A stretch of 64,000 nucleotides of DNA, taken from an uncultured Acidimicrobiaceae bacterium (GTDB lineage Bacteria > Actinomycetota > Acidimicrobiia > Acidimicrobiales > SZUA-35). Position numbers and translations under genes: made by a program. The stretch covers positions 1 through 64,000 of the forward strand of contig CAMYLA010000008.1 of assembly GCA_947259095.1 (NCBI GenBank). Direction: 5' to 3'. Of this stretch, positions 8,727 through 17,465 are shown piece by piece; positions within the stretch are counted from its first letter, which is position 1; every line of letters begins with the position of its first letter. Below the pieces are notes generated by a model that saw nothing but the letters and a program-made list of their open reading frames with translations, was not told where the DNA came from and ran no database searches.

Positions 8727-10040
8727 ATGGTCAACCCGAACCCGATCGATCCCGATCAGCCGACCGAGGCAACCCCGGCGCTCGACGACGCCGCTGCCGA
8801 TACCGGACAACCCGATCAACCCGACCTCGGAACCTCGTTCCTGATGGAGGCCTTCGATCCGGTCAACCGGACCGATCCCTACCCGCTCTACCGGAGGATG
8901 CGAGCCGCCAAGCCGGTCCTCGACGCCGGAAACCATCTGTGGTTCACCTTTGGCCACGGAGCGGCCCAGGCGTTGCTGCGGGCCAAGCAGGTCTCGAGCG
9001 ACGAGCGACGAAGTGCGGCCTACCGACAGGAGCTGGCCGCCGGGAACATCCCGGACCACATCCTCGATCGTGAGCCGTCGATGCTGTTCCTCGACCCACC
9101 GGATCACGATCGTCTCCGGGGTCTGGTCAACCAGGCCTTCACCCAGCGGCGGGTGGAGTTGCTGGCGTCGAGCATCGAGGCCAGAACCGCCGACCTGCTG
9201 GACAACATCGACGGCGCCGGTCCCGTCGACCTGATCGAACAGCTGGCATACCCACTGCCGGTGGCGGTGATCTGCGAGCTGTTGGGCGTCCCCGAGCAGG
9301 ACCATCGACAGTTCGGCAGCTGGTCCCGGGACCTGACCAAGGGCCTCGACCCGTCGCAGCTCCGGACCGAGGCCGACGACCTGTCCATCGGGGCGGCGCT
9401 CGAGGGACTCGAGGCCTACATCGCCGAGCTGCTGGCGTACCGCCGGGCCGCTCCCGGCGACGATCTGCTGACCGCACTGCTCGATGCCAGCGACGGCGAC
9501 GATCGACTCAGCGAAACCGAGCTGATCAGCCTCACGGTGCTGCTGCTGGTGGCCGGACACGAGACGACGGTCAACCTGATCGGCAACGGCGCAGTCGCCC
9601 TGCTCCGGCATCGAGAGCAGCTTGCCAGATGGCGATCGGATCCGTCACTGGCCAAGAGCGCCGTCGACGAGTTGCTGCGGTTCGACAGCCCGGTCCAGAT
9701 CGGGATGCGGGTCACCATCGAGGAGACCGAGCTTGACGGGATGATCGTTCCATCGGGCGAAACGATCCTCATCCTGCTCGGTGCGGCCAATCGGGATCCC
9801 GAGATGTTCGCCGACCCCGATCGGCTGGACCTCGGTCGGCCGAACGCAGCCCGCCATCTGTCATTCGGCGGCGGTATCCACCACTGCCTGGGTATGGCGT
9901 TGGCCAGGACCGAGGGCCAGATCGTGCTCGGTGGCCTGGTGGCCCGCTTCCCCGACCTGGCCCTGGTCGGCGAACCGGAGATCGGCGACCGGTTCGTCCT
10001 CCGCGGCTATCCCCGAATCATGGTCGACAGCGGTCGCTGA
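8727..10040 (+). CDS. Cytochrome P450
   Basis: This is a 437-residue soluble bacterial P450. It shows the I-helix oxygen-activation motif AGHETT (residues 276-281), the K-helix ELLR of the ExxR motif, and the heme loop FGGGIHHCLG with the iron ligand Cys387. The protein should mono-oxygenate a small hydrophobic compound with electrons from a separate ferredoxin; no ferredoxin or reductase gene is adjacent. The frame is open back to 8577, but the ATG at 8727 follows a GAGGAG ribosome site and gives a normal N-terminus. The family is certain, the substrate unknown. Confidence 0.93.
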   Translation: MVNPNPIDPDQPTEATPALDDAAADTGQPDQPDLGTSFLMEAFDPVNRTDPYPLYRRMRAAKPVLDAGNHLWFTFGHGAAQALLRAKQVSSDERRSAAYRQELAAGNIPDHILDREPSMLFLDPPDHDRLRGLVNQAFTQRRVELLASSIEARTADLLDNIDGAGPVDLIEQLAYPLPVAVICELLGVPEQDHRQFGSWSRDLTKGLDPSQLRTEADDLSIGAALEGLEAYIAELLAYRRAAPGDDLLTALLDASDGDDRLSETELISLTVLLLVAGHETTVNLIGNGAVALLRHREQLARWRSDPSLAKSAVDELLRFDSPVQIGMRVTIEETELDGMIVPSGETILILLGAANRDPEMFADPDRLDLGRPNAARHLSFGGGIHHCLGMALARTEGQIVLGGLVARFPDLALVGEPEIGDRFVLRGYPRIMVDSGR

Positions 10041-10052
10041 CCGGCAACCGAC

Positions 10053-10964
10053 TCACGGCACCTCCTGGGGTTGCAGCCGGGCCGCCGACGCCTTCCTGGC
10101 CGACGAGGTCACCACCAGATAGACCCCCGCCACCACCAGCAGCCCGCCGACCAGCTCGACGCTGCCGAGCCGTTCGTCTCGCAGCAGCCAGCCGAACGCC
10201 ACCCCGAACACCGGTATCAGGTAGGCGCTGGCCGACGCCTGGGTCGGCGTCGCCCTGGTGGCCACCGTTGCCAGCAGGGCGAACGTCACCGCATTGGCGG
10301 GGATGGCGGCATAGAGCAGGGGCACCAGCAGACCGGTCGACCAGTCGGTCCCGCCCGTCCCCTCCACCACCAGGGCCAGGGGCATGAGCACCGCCGCCGA
10401 CATCATGAGCTGCACGCCGACCAGCATCACCGGGCTGACCCGGCTGAAATTGCGCCACTTCATATAGACGTTGCCGAACGCCCATGCCAGGGCGGCGAAC
10501 ACCAGGGACGCCACGCCCAGTGCTGCGGTGCTGCCCGAGACCGACGGGGCGGCCAGCACCACCGTGCCAACCGAGCCGAGGGCCAGGCCCACCCCGCCGA
10601 CCCGGCTGACCGACACCCCCAGCAGCAGAAAGGCCAGGGCCGCAGTGAACAACGGCATCGTGCTCGAGATCAGCGAGGCCAGCCCGGCCGGGACCCGATT
10701 GACCCCGGCCACCAGGAACCCGCTGGAGATGGTGGTGATGCTGAGCGACACCACGAAGATGTTGGCCAGGTCGGTGCGATTGCGAGGTACCCGCTCCCCT
10801 CGCAGCAGGGCGAAGGCGATCAGGGCGGTGCTGCCGATGACGGTCCGCATGGCCGCCAGCAGCAGTGGCGTGGTGTGGTCGAGGGCGAACTTCAGTGCGG
10901 TGAAGTTGCCCCCGATGAGCACGGCGATGAGAACGATGACGCCGAGAACGGCCCGGGAGCTCAT
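10053..10964 (-). CDS. EamA/DMT-family transporter
   Basis: This 303-residue protein has ten hydrophobic helices in two five-helix EamA repeats. It opens with VLGVIVLIAVLIGGNFTALKFAL, including the polar Asn found in TM1 of many EamA proteins. Family members export amino acids or other metabolites. The gene lies 45 bp downstream of the acyl-CoA dehydrogenase gene on the same strand and may be read with it, and it converges with the P450 gene 12 bp away. The cargo is not identifiable. Confidence 0.88.
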   Translation of the reverse strand: MSSRAVLGVIVLIAVLIGGNFTALKFALDHTTPLLLAAMRTVIGSTALIAFALLRGERVPRNRTDLANIFVVSLSITTISSGFLVAGVNRVPAGLASLISSTMPLFTAALAFLLLGVSVSRVGGVGLALGSVGTVVLAAPSVSGSTAALGVASLVFAALAWAFGNVYMKWRNFSRVSPVMLVGVQLMMSAAVLMPLALVVEGTGGTDWSTGLLVPLLYAAIPANAVTFALLATVATRATPTQASASAYLIPVFGVAFGWLLRDERLGSVELVGGLLVVAGVYLVVTSSARKASAARLQPQEVP

Positions 10965-11009
10965 GGGAGACCGCCGGGTTGTGGCGTGCTCAAGCCCGCG
11001 GGGTTCCGA

Positions 11010-12314
11010 TCACTGGGTGCCGAGATGTCGTTCCAGTACGTCGGCGTACTTCTGCTCCGCATCGGCTTGGCGCCGGGGAAGGTGCATCGTCGGGAACAAG
11101 TCGTCGCACGGCACGTAGTCGTCGAGGACCCGGCGGGCGACCTGGACCTTGTGGACCTCGGTCGGACCGTCGGCCAGCGCCATGTGGAACGACTCGATGA
11201 CCTCCTTGCCGAACGGCATCTCCCAGGAGGCGCCGAGCGAGCCGTGGATCTGGAGGGCTCGGGAGGCGACGTTGCGATAGACGCCGGGCATGGCCGCCTT
11301 GACCGCGGAGATGTCTCGGCGGACCCGCTTGTAGTCCTGGTACTTGTCGATCCGCCACGCCGTTCGCAGCACCAGGAGCCGGAACATCTCCATCTCGATC
11401 CAGGAGTCGGCGATCATCTCCTGAACCATCTGCTTCTTGGAAAGCAGCTCGCCCTGGGTGGTTCGGCTGATGGCCCGCTCACACATCATGTCGAAGATCC
11501 GCTGCACCCGACCGGAGGTCCGCATCGCATGGTGGATCCGCCCGCCGCCGAGGCGGGTCTGGGCCACCACGAAGCCGCCGCCTCGGGGGCCCAACAGGTT
11601 TTCCTTTGGCACACGGACGTCGTTGTAGCGGATGTAGGCGTGGGAACCGTGCTCATCGTCGTTCGGCTCGTAGCTCAAGCCGACGTTGCGAATGATCTCC
11701 ACCCCGGGTGTGTCGGTGGGAACAAGAAACATCGACTGCTGCTGATAGGGCGGGTTGTCGGGGTCGGTGACCACCATCACGATGAGGAACGAGGCGTAGC
11801 GGGCGTTCGACGAGAACCACTTCTCGCCGTTGATCACCCACTCGTCACCGTCTTGAACCGCAGTGGTCCGGAACACCTTGGGGTCGGCGCCGCCCTGGGG
11901 CTCGGTCATCGAGTAGCAGGAGACGATCTCGTTTCGCAGCAGTGGTTCGAGGAACTGGGCCTTCTGTTCGTCGGTGCCGAAGTGGGCCAGGATCTCGGAG
12001 TTGCCGGTGTCGGGAGCCTGACAGCCGAACACCGTTGGGGCGCACTTCGCCCGACCCAGGATCTCGTTCATCAACGCCAACTTGACCTGACCGTAGCCGA
12101 GGCCACCGAGGTCCGGACCGAGGTGACAGGCCCACAACCCACGGGCCTGGACCTTCTCCTGGAGCGGCGGAATGATCTCGGCCCGAATCGGATCATGGAT
12201 GTCGTATGGCGTCTTGATGATGAAGTCGAGCGGCTCGATCTCGGTCTTGACGAAGTCTTCGATCCAGTCCAATTCGGACTGGAACTCCTCATCGGTTTCG
12301 AAACTCCACGACAT
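11010..12314 (-). CDS. Acyl-CoA dehydrogenase, ACAD10/11-like
   Basis: The 434-residue flavoenzyme has the acyl-CoA dehydrogenase fold: a helical N-domain, a beta domain with YSMTEPQGGADP that binds FAD and substrate, and a C-terminal helical domain ending in QIHGSLGASWE and ALADGPTEVHKVQVAR. In medium-chain enzymes the base is the Glu of YEGT; here the matching position is the Asp of ADGPTEVH, as in ACAD10/11-type enzymes, which accept unusual or branched substrates. It should oxidise an acyl-CoA to the enoyl-CoA with an electron-transfer flavoprotein as acceptor. The start has a GAAGGGG ribosome site. Confidence 0.92.
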   Translation of the reverse strand: MSWSFETDEEFQSELDWIEDFVKTEIEPLDFIIKTPYDIHDPIRAEIIPPLQEKVQARGLWACHLGPDLGGLGYGQVKLALMNEILGRAKCAPTVFGCQAPDTGNSEILAHFGTDEQKAQFLEPLLRNEIVSCYSMTEPQGGADPKVFRTTAVQDGDEWVINGEKWFSSNARYASFLIVMVVTDPDNPPYQQQSMFLVPTDTPGVEIIRNVGLSYEPNDDEHGSHAYIRYNDVRVPKENLLGPRGGGFVVAQTRLGGGRIHHAMRTSGRVQRIFDMMCERAISRTTQGELLSKKQMVQEMIADSWIEMEMFRLLVLRTAWRIDKYQDYKRVRRDISAVKAAMPGVYRNVASRALQIHGSLGASWEMPFGKEVIESFHMALADGPTEVHKVQVARRVLDDYVPCDDLFPTMHLPRRQADAEQKYADVLERHLGTQ

Positions 12315-12475
12315 GGCGATACCCCTTCAGCCCGGCTCGATGTGGCTGCCTCGCCGGCAACGATCCCGGCGGCGAAGCCTCTGGCGCCATGATTGTAGAT
12401 GACCGTTGCGACCCGACCAAAAGCCGCCGCCGGCCCGGTGGGAGTCCCGGTCGGGCGGTCGGGGAACGGTGCGGC

Positions 12476-13216
12476 TCATGTTGGGGCGGTGGGCAGGCGT
12501 CGCATCGGCGGACCGTTGGCGTCGGTCTCACCCCAGTACTCGGGCAGCCGGAGATAGCCGACCCGGGGCAGTTCCTGGGCCAACGGCAGACCCTGGTGGG
12601 CCTTGAGCCGCTGGATGGTCCGGATGTGGGTGAGTTGCTCGTAGAAGACCATCCAGAGCGACGCCTCCAGGGTGTAGGAGATGAAACCGGGGCGGGCCGG
12701 GTCGGGGCCGGCCCCCCGGGGCAGCGTGGTGATCACGTACTGCCAGAAGTAGGTCCCACGAACGCTGGTGCGGTCGGCCCGAAGCTCGTCGATCGAACGT
12801 TCCGTGACCACCCGCTCCAGCCAGCCATTGCCAAGTTCGACCTTGGCCAGCAGATCAGGAATCTCCCAGAACATGTCCTCGTCGAGCAACCGGTCGTACT
12901 TCATGTCTGGGCCGAGATGATGGTGGCGCCACACCACCGGCTCCGGCTCGTCACCGTCCGGCCACAGCAGTTGGGCACAGCGGCGGTGGGTGAACACCAA
13001 CGCGTCCCAGGCGATGTGGGACACCTGGCGACGGATCGACCACCACATCCACTCGGCGTCCGGACTCTGGTCGTCAACGTCGAGCTGCTCGGTGGTGAGA
13101 CCGGCCAGCTCCACCTCCAGCCAGGTCGGCAAACGGCAATAGGGCGGCATGGCCCCGATCGATTCGTCGTCCGGCATCTCGACGATGTCCGGGGAGACCA
13201 ACGCCATGTCAGGCAC
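12476..13216 (-). CDS. DinB-like four-helix protein of unknown role
   Basis: The protein has 246 residues. The segment WMWWSIRRQVSHIAWDALVF and the later FYEQLTHIRTIQRLK resemble helices one and four of the DinB / mycothiol-dependent isomerase fold, where three His residues bind a metal. Two candidate His residues are visible in those segments. Members act as thiol-dependent transferases or isomerases, but I cannot assign a reaction. The start overlaps the end of the upstream LLM oxidoreductase gene by 8 bp, so the two are translated together and probably work on the same compound. An alternative ATG lies three codons inside. Confidence 0.6.
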   Translation of the reverse strand: MPDMALVSPDIVEMPDDESIGAMPPYCRLPTWLEVELAGLTTEQLDVDDQSPDAEWMWWSIRRQVSHIAWDALVFTHRRCAQLLWPDGDEPEPVVWRHHHLGPDMKYDRLLDEDMFWEIPDLLAKVELGNGWLERVVTERSIDELRADRTSVRGTYFWQYVITTLPRGAGPDPARPGFISYTLEASLWMVFYEQLTHIRTIQRLKAHQGLPLAQELPRVGYLRLPEYWGETDANGPPMRRLPTAPT

Positions 13217-14225
13217 CGTCCAGTTCGGCTCTGACCCTGGGCAGGACCTCGGTGGCCAGACGCTCGATGTTGGTGTTCATGAAGTCGGGTTCGATTCCCG
13301 GCGGCAATCCGGACGAGGCGATGTCGGTCACGCCGAACTCGGTGGCGAACGACACCATCTCGGACGCACACTCCTCGGCGGTCCCCATGAACGAGCCCTG
13401 GGGGATCCCGCCCCCCTTGCCCCAGCCGTACTCGTCAGGGGTCGAGGCCATGAACTTGTTGTAGATCGCCATCCGGAACCGTTCGGCCTCCCGGAGGATG
13501 GGCCAGTCCCGCTCCCGGTCGTCACTGACATAGAAGGAGCGGATGATCCCGATCCGGTAGCGGTCGGGGTCACGGCCATCGGCCGCCACCGCGGCCCGGA
13601 ACGGGTCCAGCACGTCTGTCCGGTCACCCTGGGGTAGCAGGTTGGTCCCGAACCGGGCCGCCCGCTTGGCTCCGGCCTCGCTCATGGCCGCGATCCACAG
13701 CGGGGGACCACCCGCCTGGACCGGCTTTGGATGCACGTCGACGTCATCCAGCCGATAACGCCGGCCGGTGTAGCTGAATGGTCCATCGGACCAGGCCAGC
13801 CGGAGGATGTCGATGCCCTCCTCGGTCATCGACACCCGGTTCTTGAGCGGGACCCCGAAGGCCTTGAACTCCTCCGGGACGTAGCCCATGCCGATGCCGA
13901 GCTCGATCCTGCCGTTGCTCAGATGGTCGAGCACCGCCAGTTCCTCGGCCAGCCGGATCGGGTGGTACAGGGGCAACAGGGCGATATCGGTGGAGATCCG
14001 GATCCGCTCGGTCACCGCGGCGATGGCACCGGCCAGCGGCTGAAAGGCCGGCAGGTAGCCGTCGGCCAGGAAGTGGTGCTCGGTGAACCACACGTGGTCG
14101 AAACCGAGCCCATCGGCAAGCGCCGCCTGTTCGACGGTTGCGGCGTAGACGTCGGTCATCGACAGCGCACTGTCGGGCGTCCGGCGGCAGTCGTACATCA
14201 GGCCGAAGCGGAAGGGAGGTGCCAT
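13209..14225 (-). CDS. LLM-class flavin-dependent oxidoreductase
   Basis: This is a 338-residue protein of the bacterial luciferase-like family. The TIM-barrel opens with FRFGLMYDCR, followed by FDHVWFTEHHF, ISTDIALLPLYHPIRLAEE and LSNGRIELGIGMGYVPEEFKAFGV, all typical of FMN- or F420-using monooxygenases and dehydrogenases. It is the first gene of a pair with the DinB-like gene. It diverges from the AhpD-like gene with 138 bp between the starts. Whether it uses FMN or F420 cannot be settled from sequence alone. Confidence 0.9.
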   Translation of the reverse strand: MAPPFRFGLMYDCRRTPDSALSMTDVYAATVEQAALADGLGFDHVWFTEHHFLADGYLPAFQPLAGAIAAVTERIRISTDIALLPLYHPIRLAEELAVLDHLSNGRIELGIGMGYVPEEFKAFGVPLKNRVSMTEEGIDILRLAWSDGPFSYTGRRYRLDDVDVHPKPVQAGGPPLWIAAMSEAGAKRAARFGTNLLPQGDRTDVLDPFRAAVAADGRDPDRYRIGIIRSFYVSDDRERDWPILREAERFRMAIYNKFMASTPDEYGWGKGGGIPQGSFMGTAEECASEMVSFATEFGVTDIASSGLPPGIEPDFMNTNIERLATEVLPRVRAELDGA

Positions 14226-14363
14226 CGCAACGGTCTACCCCATCGACCTGCCGGTCGCCAGGTGGCCAGGTCGCCGGGCCGGGTGCGGTTCTGTGGCCAG
14301 ACGACCGATGTGTCGGTCGGCCACCAAATGGAACCACCGGCGGCCACGGGCTAACAAGGGACG

Positions 14364-15533
14364 GTGATCGATCTCTACGCAGACGCACCGGTGCCGGTCA
14401 GGACCGATCTGGCCCGGGCCCACCTCGAGACGGTCCGGCGGTGGGCGGCACCGGGCAATCACTGGACCGGTCGGCAGCGATTGGCCATGGTCGACCAGGT
14501 CAGGCGGGCCAGGGCCGCCGAGCCGCTGGCGCCGTGGATCCGGCCCACCTTGATCGAGGGCCTGGTCCATGGCCCGGCCGACGGCTCCGTCGAGGGTGAT
14601 GCCGGGGCCCGACACGGCGAGACCGGTGCCAGGCTGCCCGATGCGGCCATCGACGCCGTCTGGCGACTGACCACCCACCCCGGGACCCTGACCGAGGACT
14701 GGTATCGCGACATCATCGACCGCGGCCTGACCCCGGAGCAGTACGTGGAGTTGGTGGCGGTGGTGGCCACCGCCAACTGCCTCGACGTTTTCGCGACGGC
14801 GATCGGTCTCGACCCGGTCCCGCTGCCGGGCCCCTCCGAGGGCCTCCCGGACGGTCGAGCGGTGGCATCGGCATCGGTGACCAGCCATTGGGTACCGACG
14901 GTCCAGGGCGGCGGGGCCAACGTCGGCAAGGCGTTGAGCGCGGTGCCGGTGGCCATGGGGGCCTGGCAGTTGTTGTCGGCCGCCCAGTACGTACCGCCGG
15001 AGGCGCTGGTCAAGGATCTCAATTGGAGCCGGGGGCCGTTGGATCGTATGCAGGTGGAGCTGCTGGCCGCTCGGACCTCGCTGCTGAACGAGTGTTTCTA
15101 TTGAACGACATCCCATGCGATGCTGCTCGGTCTGAGCGGCGCAGCCTCCGAACGCGACACCGATCTCCAGGTCGTCGCCGGACCGGGCGATGGCGGTGTT
15201 GCCGCCGGCGCCCTTCTGACCAACTTCGCCGAGCAGGTGCATCACCGATCGGTCGACGATGCCGGTCGCAAGGCGATCATCGAATCGGTCGGAACCGACG
15301 GCCTGGTCGATGCGGCCGCGGTCTGCGCCAACTTCAACATGATGGTTCGCATCGCCGATGGAACCGGGACCCCACTCGATACCGGCTCGGTCTCGATGTC
15401 GGAGCGACTGCGGGCCGAGCTCGACCTCGACAAGCTGGCGAGCAGGCGGCTGGCATCGGCGACCGGCGGCGGTGAAGAGCGGCACCGTGCCGGCCCGCCG
15501 TCCGGTGCTTCTCCCCGAAGCCCCGAACCCTAG
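14364..15533 (+). CDS. Two-domain AhpD-like protein with in-frame TGA (probable selenocysteine)
   Basis: A GTG at 14364 with an AAGGG ribosome site opens a frame that meets TGA at 15102-15104 and continues in the same frame to a stop at 15533. Read through, it gives 389 residues with two AhpD-like domains. The second domain has NECFY-TGA-TTSHAM: Cys244, the TGA codon at 247 and His251 form the C-x-x-C-x-x-x-H active site of alkylhydroperoxidase AhpD, and Glu232 sits 12 residues before Cys244, as Glu118 does before Cys130 in mycobacterial AhpD. TGA thus takes the place of the second catalytic Cys. The first domain lacks the site. Sequence after the TGA remains protein-like (QVVAGPGDGG, VDAAAVCANFNMMVRIADG). 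The alternatives are a nonsense mutation or a TGC/TGT misread. Confidence 0.8.
15122..15140 (+). promoter_or_regulatory. SECIS-like hairpin just after the TGA
   Basis: Seventeen bases after the TGA, GCTGCTC (15122-15128) pairs with GAGCGGC (15134-15140), seven pairs including one G-U, closing the five-base loop GGTCT. The same GGUCU appears in the apical loop of the E. coli fdhF selenocysteine element, where the G and U contact SelB. The spacing from TGA to loop (24 nt) falls within the range known for bacterial elements. The RNA would direct insertion of selenocysteine at codon 247. Confidence 0.65.
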
Positions 15534-15542
15534 ACTCTGCCC

Positions 15543-16373
15543 GTGTCGAGCGACGAGAAATCACCGGCGGTTCTGTTCATCCACGCCCACCCGGACGACG
15601 AGTGCATCCTGACCGGTGCCACGCTGGCCAAAGCGTCGCACCTGGGCCTGGCGACCATCGTCGTCTACGGGACGAAGGGCGACGCCGGCGAGACCAGCGC
15701 CGAGCTTGGAGACCAGACGCTGGGCCAACGACGGGTGGGCGAGGCGATGGCGGCATGTGCCGACCTGGGCGTCGCCAGGGTGGAGTGGCTGCCGTACGCC
15801 GATTCGGGGATGGCCGGCACCGACACCACCGACAATCCCGAGGCATTCTCGAACGCCGATCCATCCATCGTTGCCGACTCGGTGGCCGAGCTGGTGGCCG
15901 CCGAGCACATCGTGGCGGTGGTCGGCTACGACGACAACGGCACCTACGGCCACCCCGACCACGTCCAGGTCCACCGGGTGGCGAACGAGGTGGCCAAGGC
16001 GCTCAACGCCCCATGGGTTCTGGATGCAACCTACAACCGGGAGCACCTGGCCTCGCTGCCCGGCGGCGACGGGACGCTCGACCCGGTGTTCGCCGCTGCT
16101 GAAGCCGATCTGACCCACTTCGTCGCCGGCGAGAAATGGCTCAAGGCCAAGATCACCGCGGTGTCGAACCACCTCTCCCAGGTGCCGGACGACTGGGACG
16201 CCGACAACCCCGACCTCGAGGGTTTCCGAGAGCGTTTCGGCACCGAGTGGTTCATCGCCCGGTCGCCGAACGGCGCCACCGACCTCGGGCCCCTGAACGA
16301 CCTCCTCACGCCGAAGGCCCTGTGGACCGAACGGGTGGCCGAGGAGTTCGACTCCTCGGCCAGCATCACGTAA
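15543..16373 (+). CDS. PIG-L family (MshB/Mca-like) deacetylase
   Basis: This 276-residue protein carries the PIG-L zinc motif AHPDDE near residue 16 and the second motif HPDHVQVH about 120 residues later. The family hydrolyses N-acetyl or amide bonds on glucosaminyl groups; in actinobacteria it includes MshB (mycothiol synthesis) and Mca (mycothiol conjugate amidase). The GTG start lies 9 bp after the AhpD-like gene, so the two are likely one transcript, which suggests a thiol or detoxification role. The sequence does not separate MshB-like from Mca-like function. Confidence 0.87.
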   Translation: MSSDEKSPAVLFIHAHPDDECILTGATLAKASHLGLATIVVYGTKGDAGETSAELGDQTLGQRRVGEAMAACADLGVARVEWLPYADSGMAGTDTTDNPEAFSNADPSIVADSVAELVAAEHIVAVVGYDDNGTYGHPDHVQVHRVANEVAKALNAPWVLDATYNREHLASLPGGDGTLDPVFAAAEADLTHFVAGEKWLKAKITAVSNHLSQVPDDWDADNPDLEGFRERFGTEWFIARSPNGATDLGPLNDLLTPKALWTERVAEEFDSSASIT

Positions 16374-16553
16374 CGGAATCCGGCGGGATCCCCGGCGCCC
16401 GACCTCGGGCCGGGGAAACCTTCGGCCCAGCCTGGCGGCCCGGTCGCTAGATTTTGGGGCCTCGATCTCGTGATTTTGTGTCAGGTTTTCGATGCCCCAA
16501 GAATCTTGAGGTGCCCGAAGGGCACACCTAGACTCCTGGTGAGGGGGAGCGCT

Positions 16554-17465
16554 TTGGCCGAGGCGGCAATCAGCACCGAGGGGTTGACCAAGGACTACGG
16601 CGGCACGTTGGGGCTGGACGGCCTCGACATGGAGGTCGGCGTCGGCGAGGTCTACGGGTTCCTCGGTCCCAACGGTGCCGGGAAGACCACGGCCATCAGG
16701 CTGCTGCTCAACCTGATCCGACCCACCAGTGGTCGGGCCACGGTGCTCGGCCTCGATGCCCAGACCGAGAGTGTCGCCCTCCGCCGACGGCTCGGCTACC
16801 TGCCGGGCGATTTCCTGGTCGATGGCCGCCAATCGAGCCGGGAGCTGCTCTCCTACCTCGGCAACCTGCGGGGCGGGATCAGCCCGGGACGAGTGGAGGA
16901 ACTGGCCCAGCGCCTGGACCTCGACCTCGGCGTCCGGATCAAGACGCTGTCGAAGGGCAACCGCCAGAAGGTCGGACTGATCCAGGCCGTGATGCACGAC
17001 CCGGAACTGCTGATTCTCGACGAGCCGACCAGCGGCCTCGATCCGTTCCTCCAGCACGAGTTCGTCTCCCTGGCCCGCGAAGCGGCGATGGACGGGCGGA
17101 CCGTGTTCATGTCCTCGCACGTGATGAGTGAGGTCCAACAGACCGCCGACCGGGTGGGGATCATCCGTGACGGTCGGATGGTGACCGTCGAGGGTGTCGA
17201 AGAGCTCCGGGAGCGGTCGATGCGGAAGGTGTCGATCCTGTTCGGCCATCCGGTCCGACCCGAGGACTTCGCCGGTGTCGACGGCCTGAGCGACGTCCGG
17301 GTGATCGGCCGTTCACTGTCGTGTCGCCTCGACGGTCGGGCCGACGCCCTCGTCAAGGAGGCGGCCCGTCACACGGTCGTGACCCTGTCGGTGGAGGAAG
17401 CGGACCTGGAGGAGCTCTTTTTCCAGTACTACGACAGGAGCCGACCGGCCGATGATGCTGCGTAA
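16554..17465 (+). CDS. ABC-2 exporter ATPase
   Basis: This 303-residue single-domain ATPase has Walker A GPNGAGKTT, the Q-loop region at RLGYLPGDF, a signature LSKGNRQKVG in the variant form common in ABC-2 drug or polymer exporters, Walker B LLILDEPTSGLDP and the switch His in SSHVMSE. I chose the TTG at 16554 because a GGGGGAG site sits just before it and translation then begins at the start of the domain; the frame is open back to 16470. The end overlaps the permease gene by 14 bp. A GTGCCC-GAA-GGGCAC hairpin (16511-16525) lies in the leader. Confidence 0.9.
   Translation: MAEAAISTEGLTKDYGGTLGLDGLDMEVGVGEVYGFLGPNGAGKTTAIRLLLNLIRPTSGRATVLGLDAQTESVALRRRLGYLPGDFLVDGRQSSRELLSYLGNLRGGISPGRVEELAQRLDLDLGVRIKTLSKGNRQKVGLIQAVMHDPELLILDEPTSGLDPFLQHEFVSLAREAAMDGRTVFMSSHVMSEVQQTADRVGIIRDGRMVTVEGVEELRERSMRKVSILFGHPVRPEDFAGVDGLSDVRVIGRSLSCRLDGRADALVKEAARHTVVTLSVEEADLEELFFQYYDRSRPADDAA

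Noticed and set aside
10071-12392. A 773-codon forward frame opposite the EamA and acyl-CoA dehydrogenase genes
   Set aside because: It lacks domains, is rich in Gly, Arg, His and Gln as antisense frames of GC-rich genes are, and both genes on the other strand are clear families.
15120-15533. Separate small gene starting at ATG 15120
   Set aside because: It is in the same frame as the AhpD-like gene, the ATG has no ribosome site, and it would begin in the middle of the active site.
15561-17249. A 562-codon reverse frame opposite the PIG-L and ABC genes
   Set aside because: It is antisense to two well-supported genes and contains no known domain.
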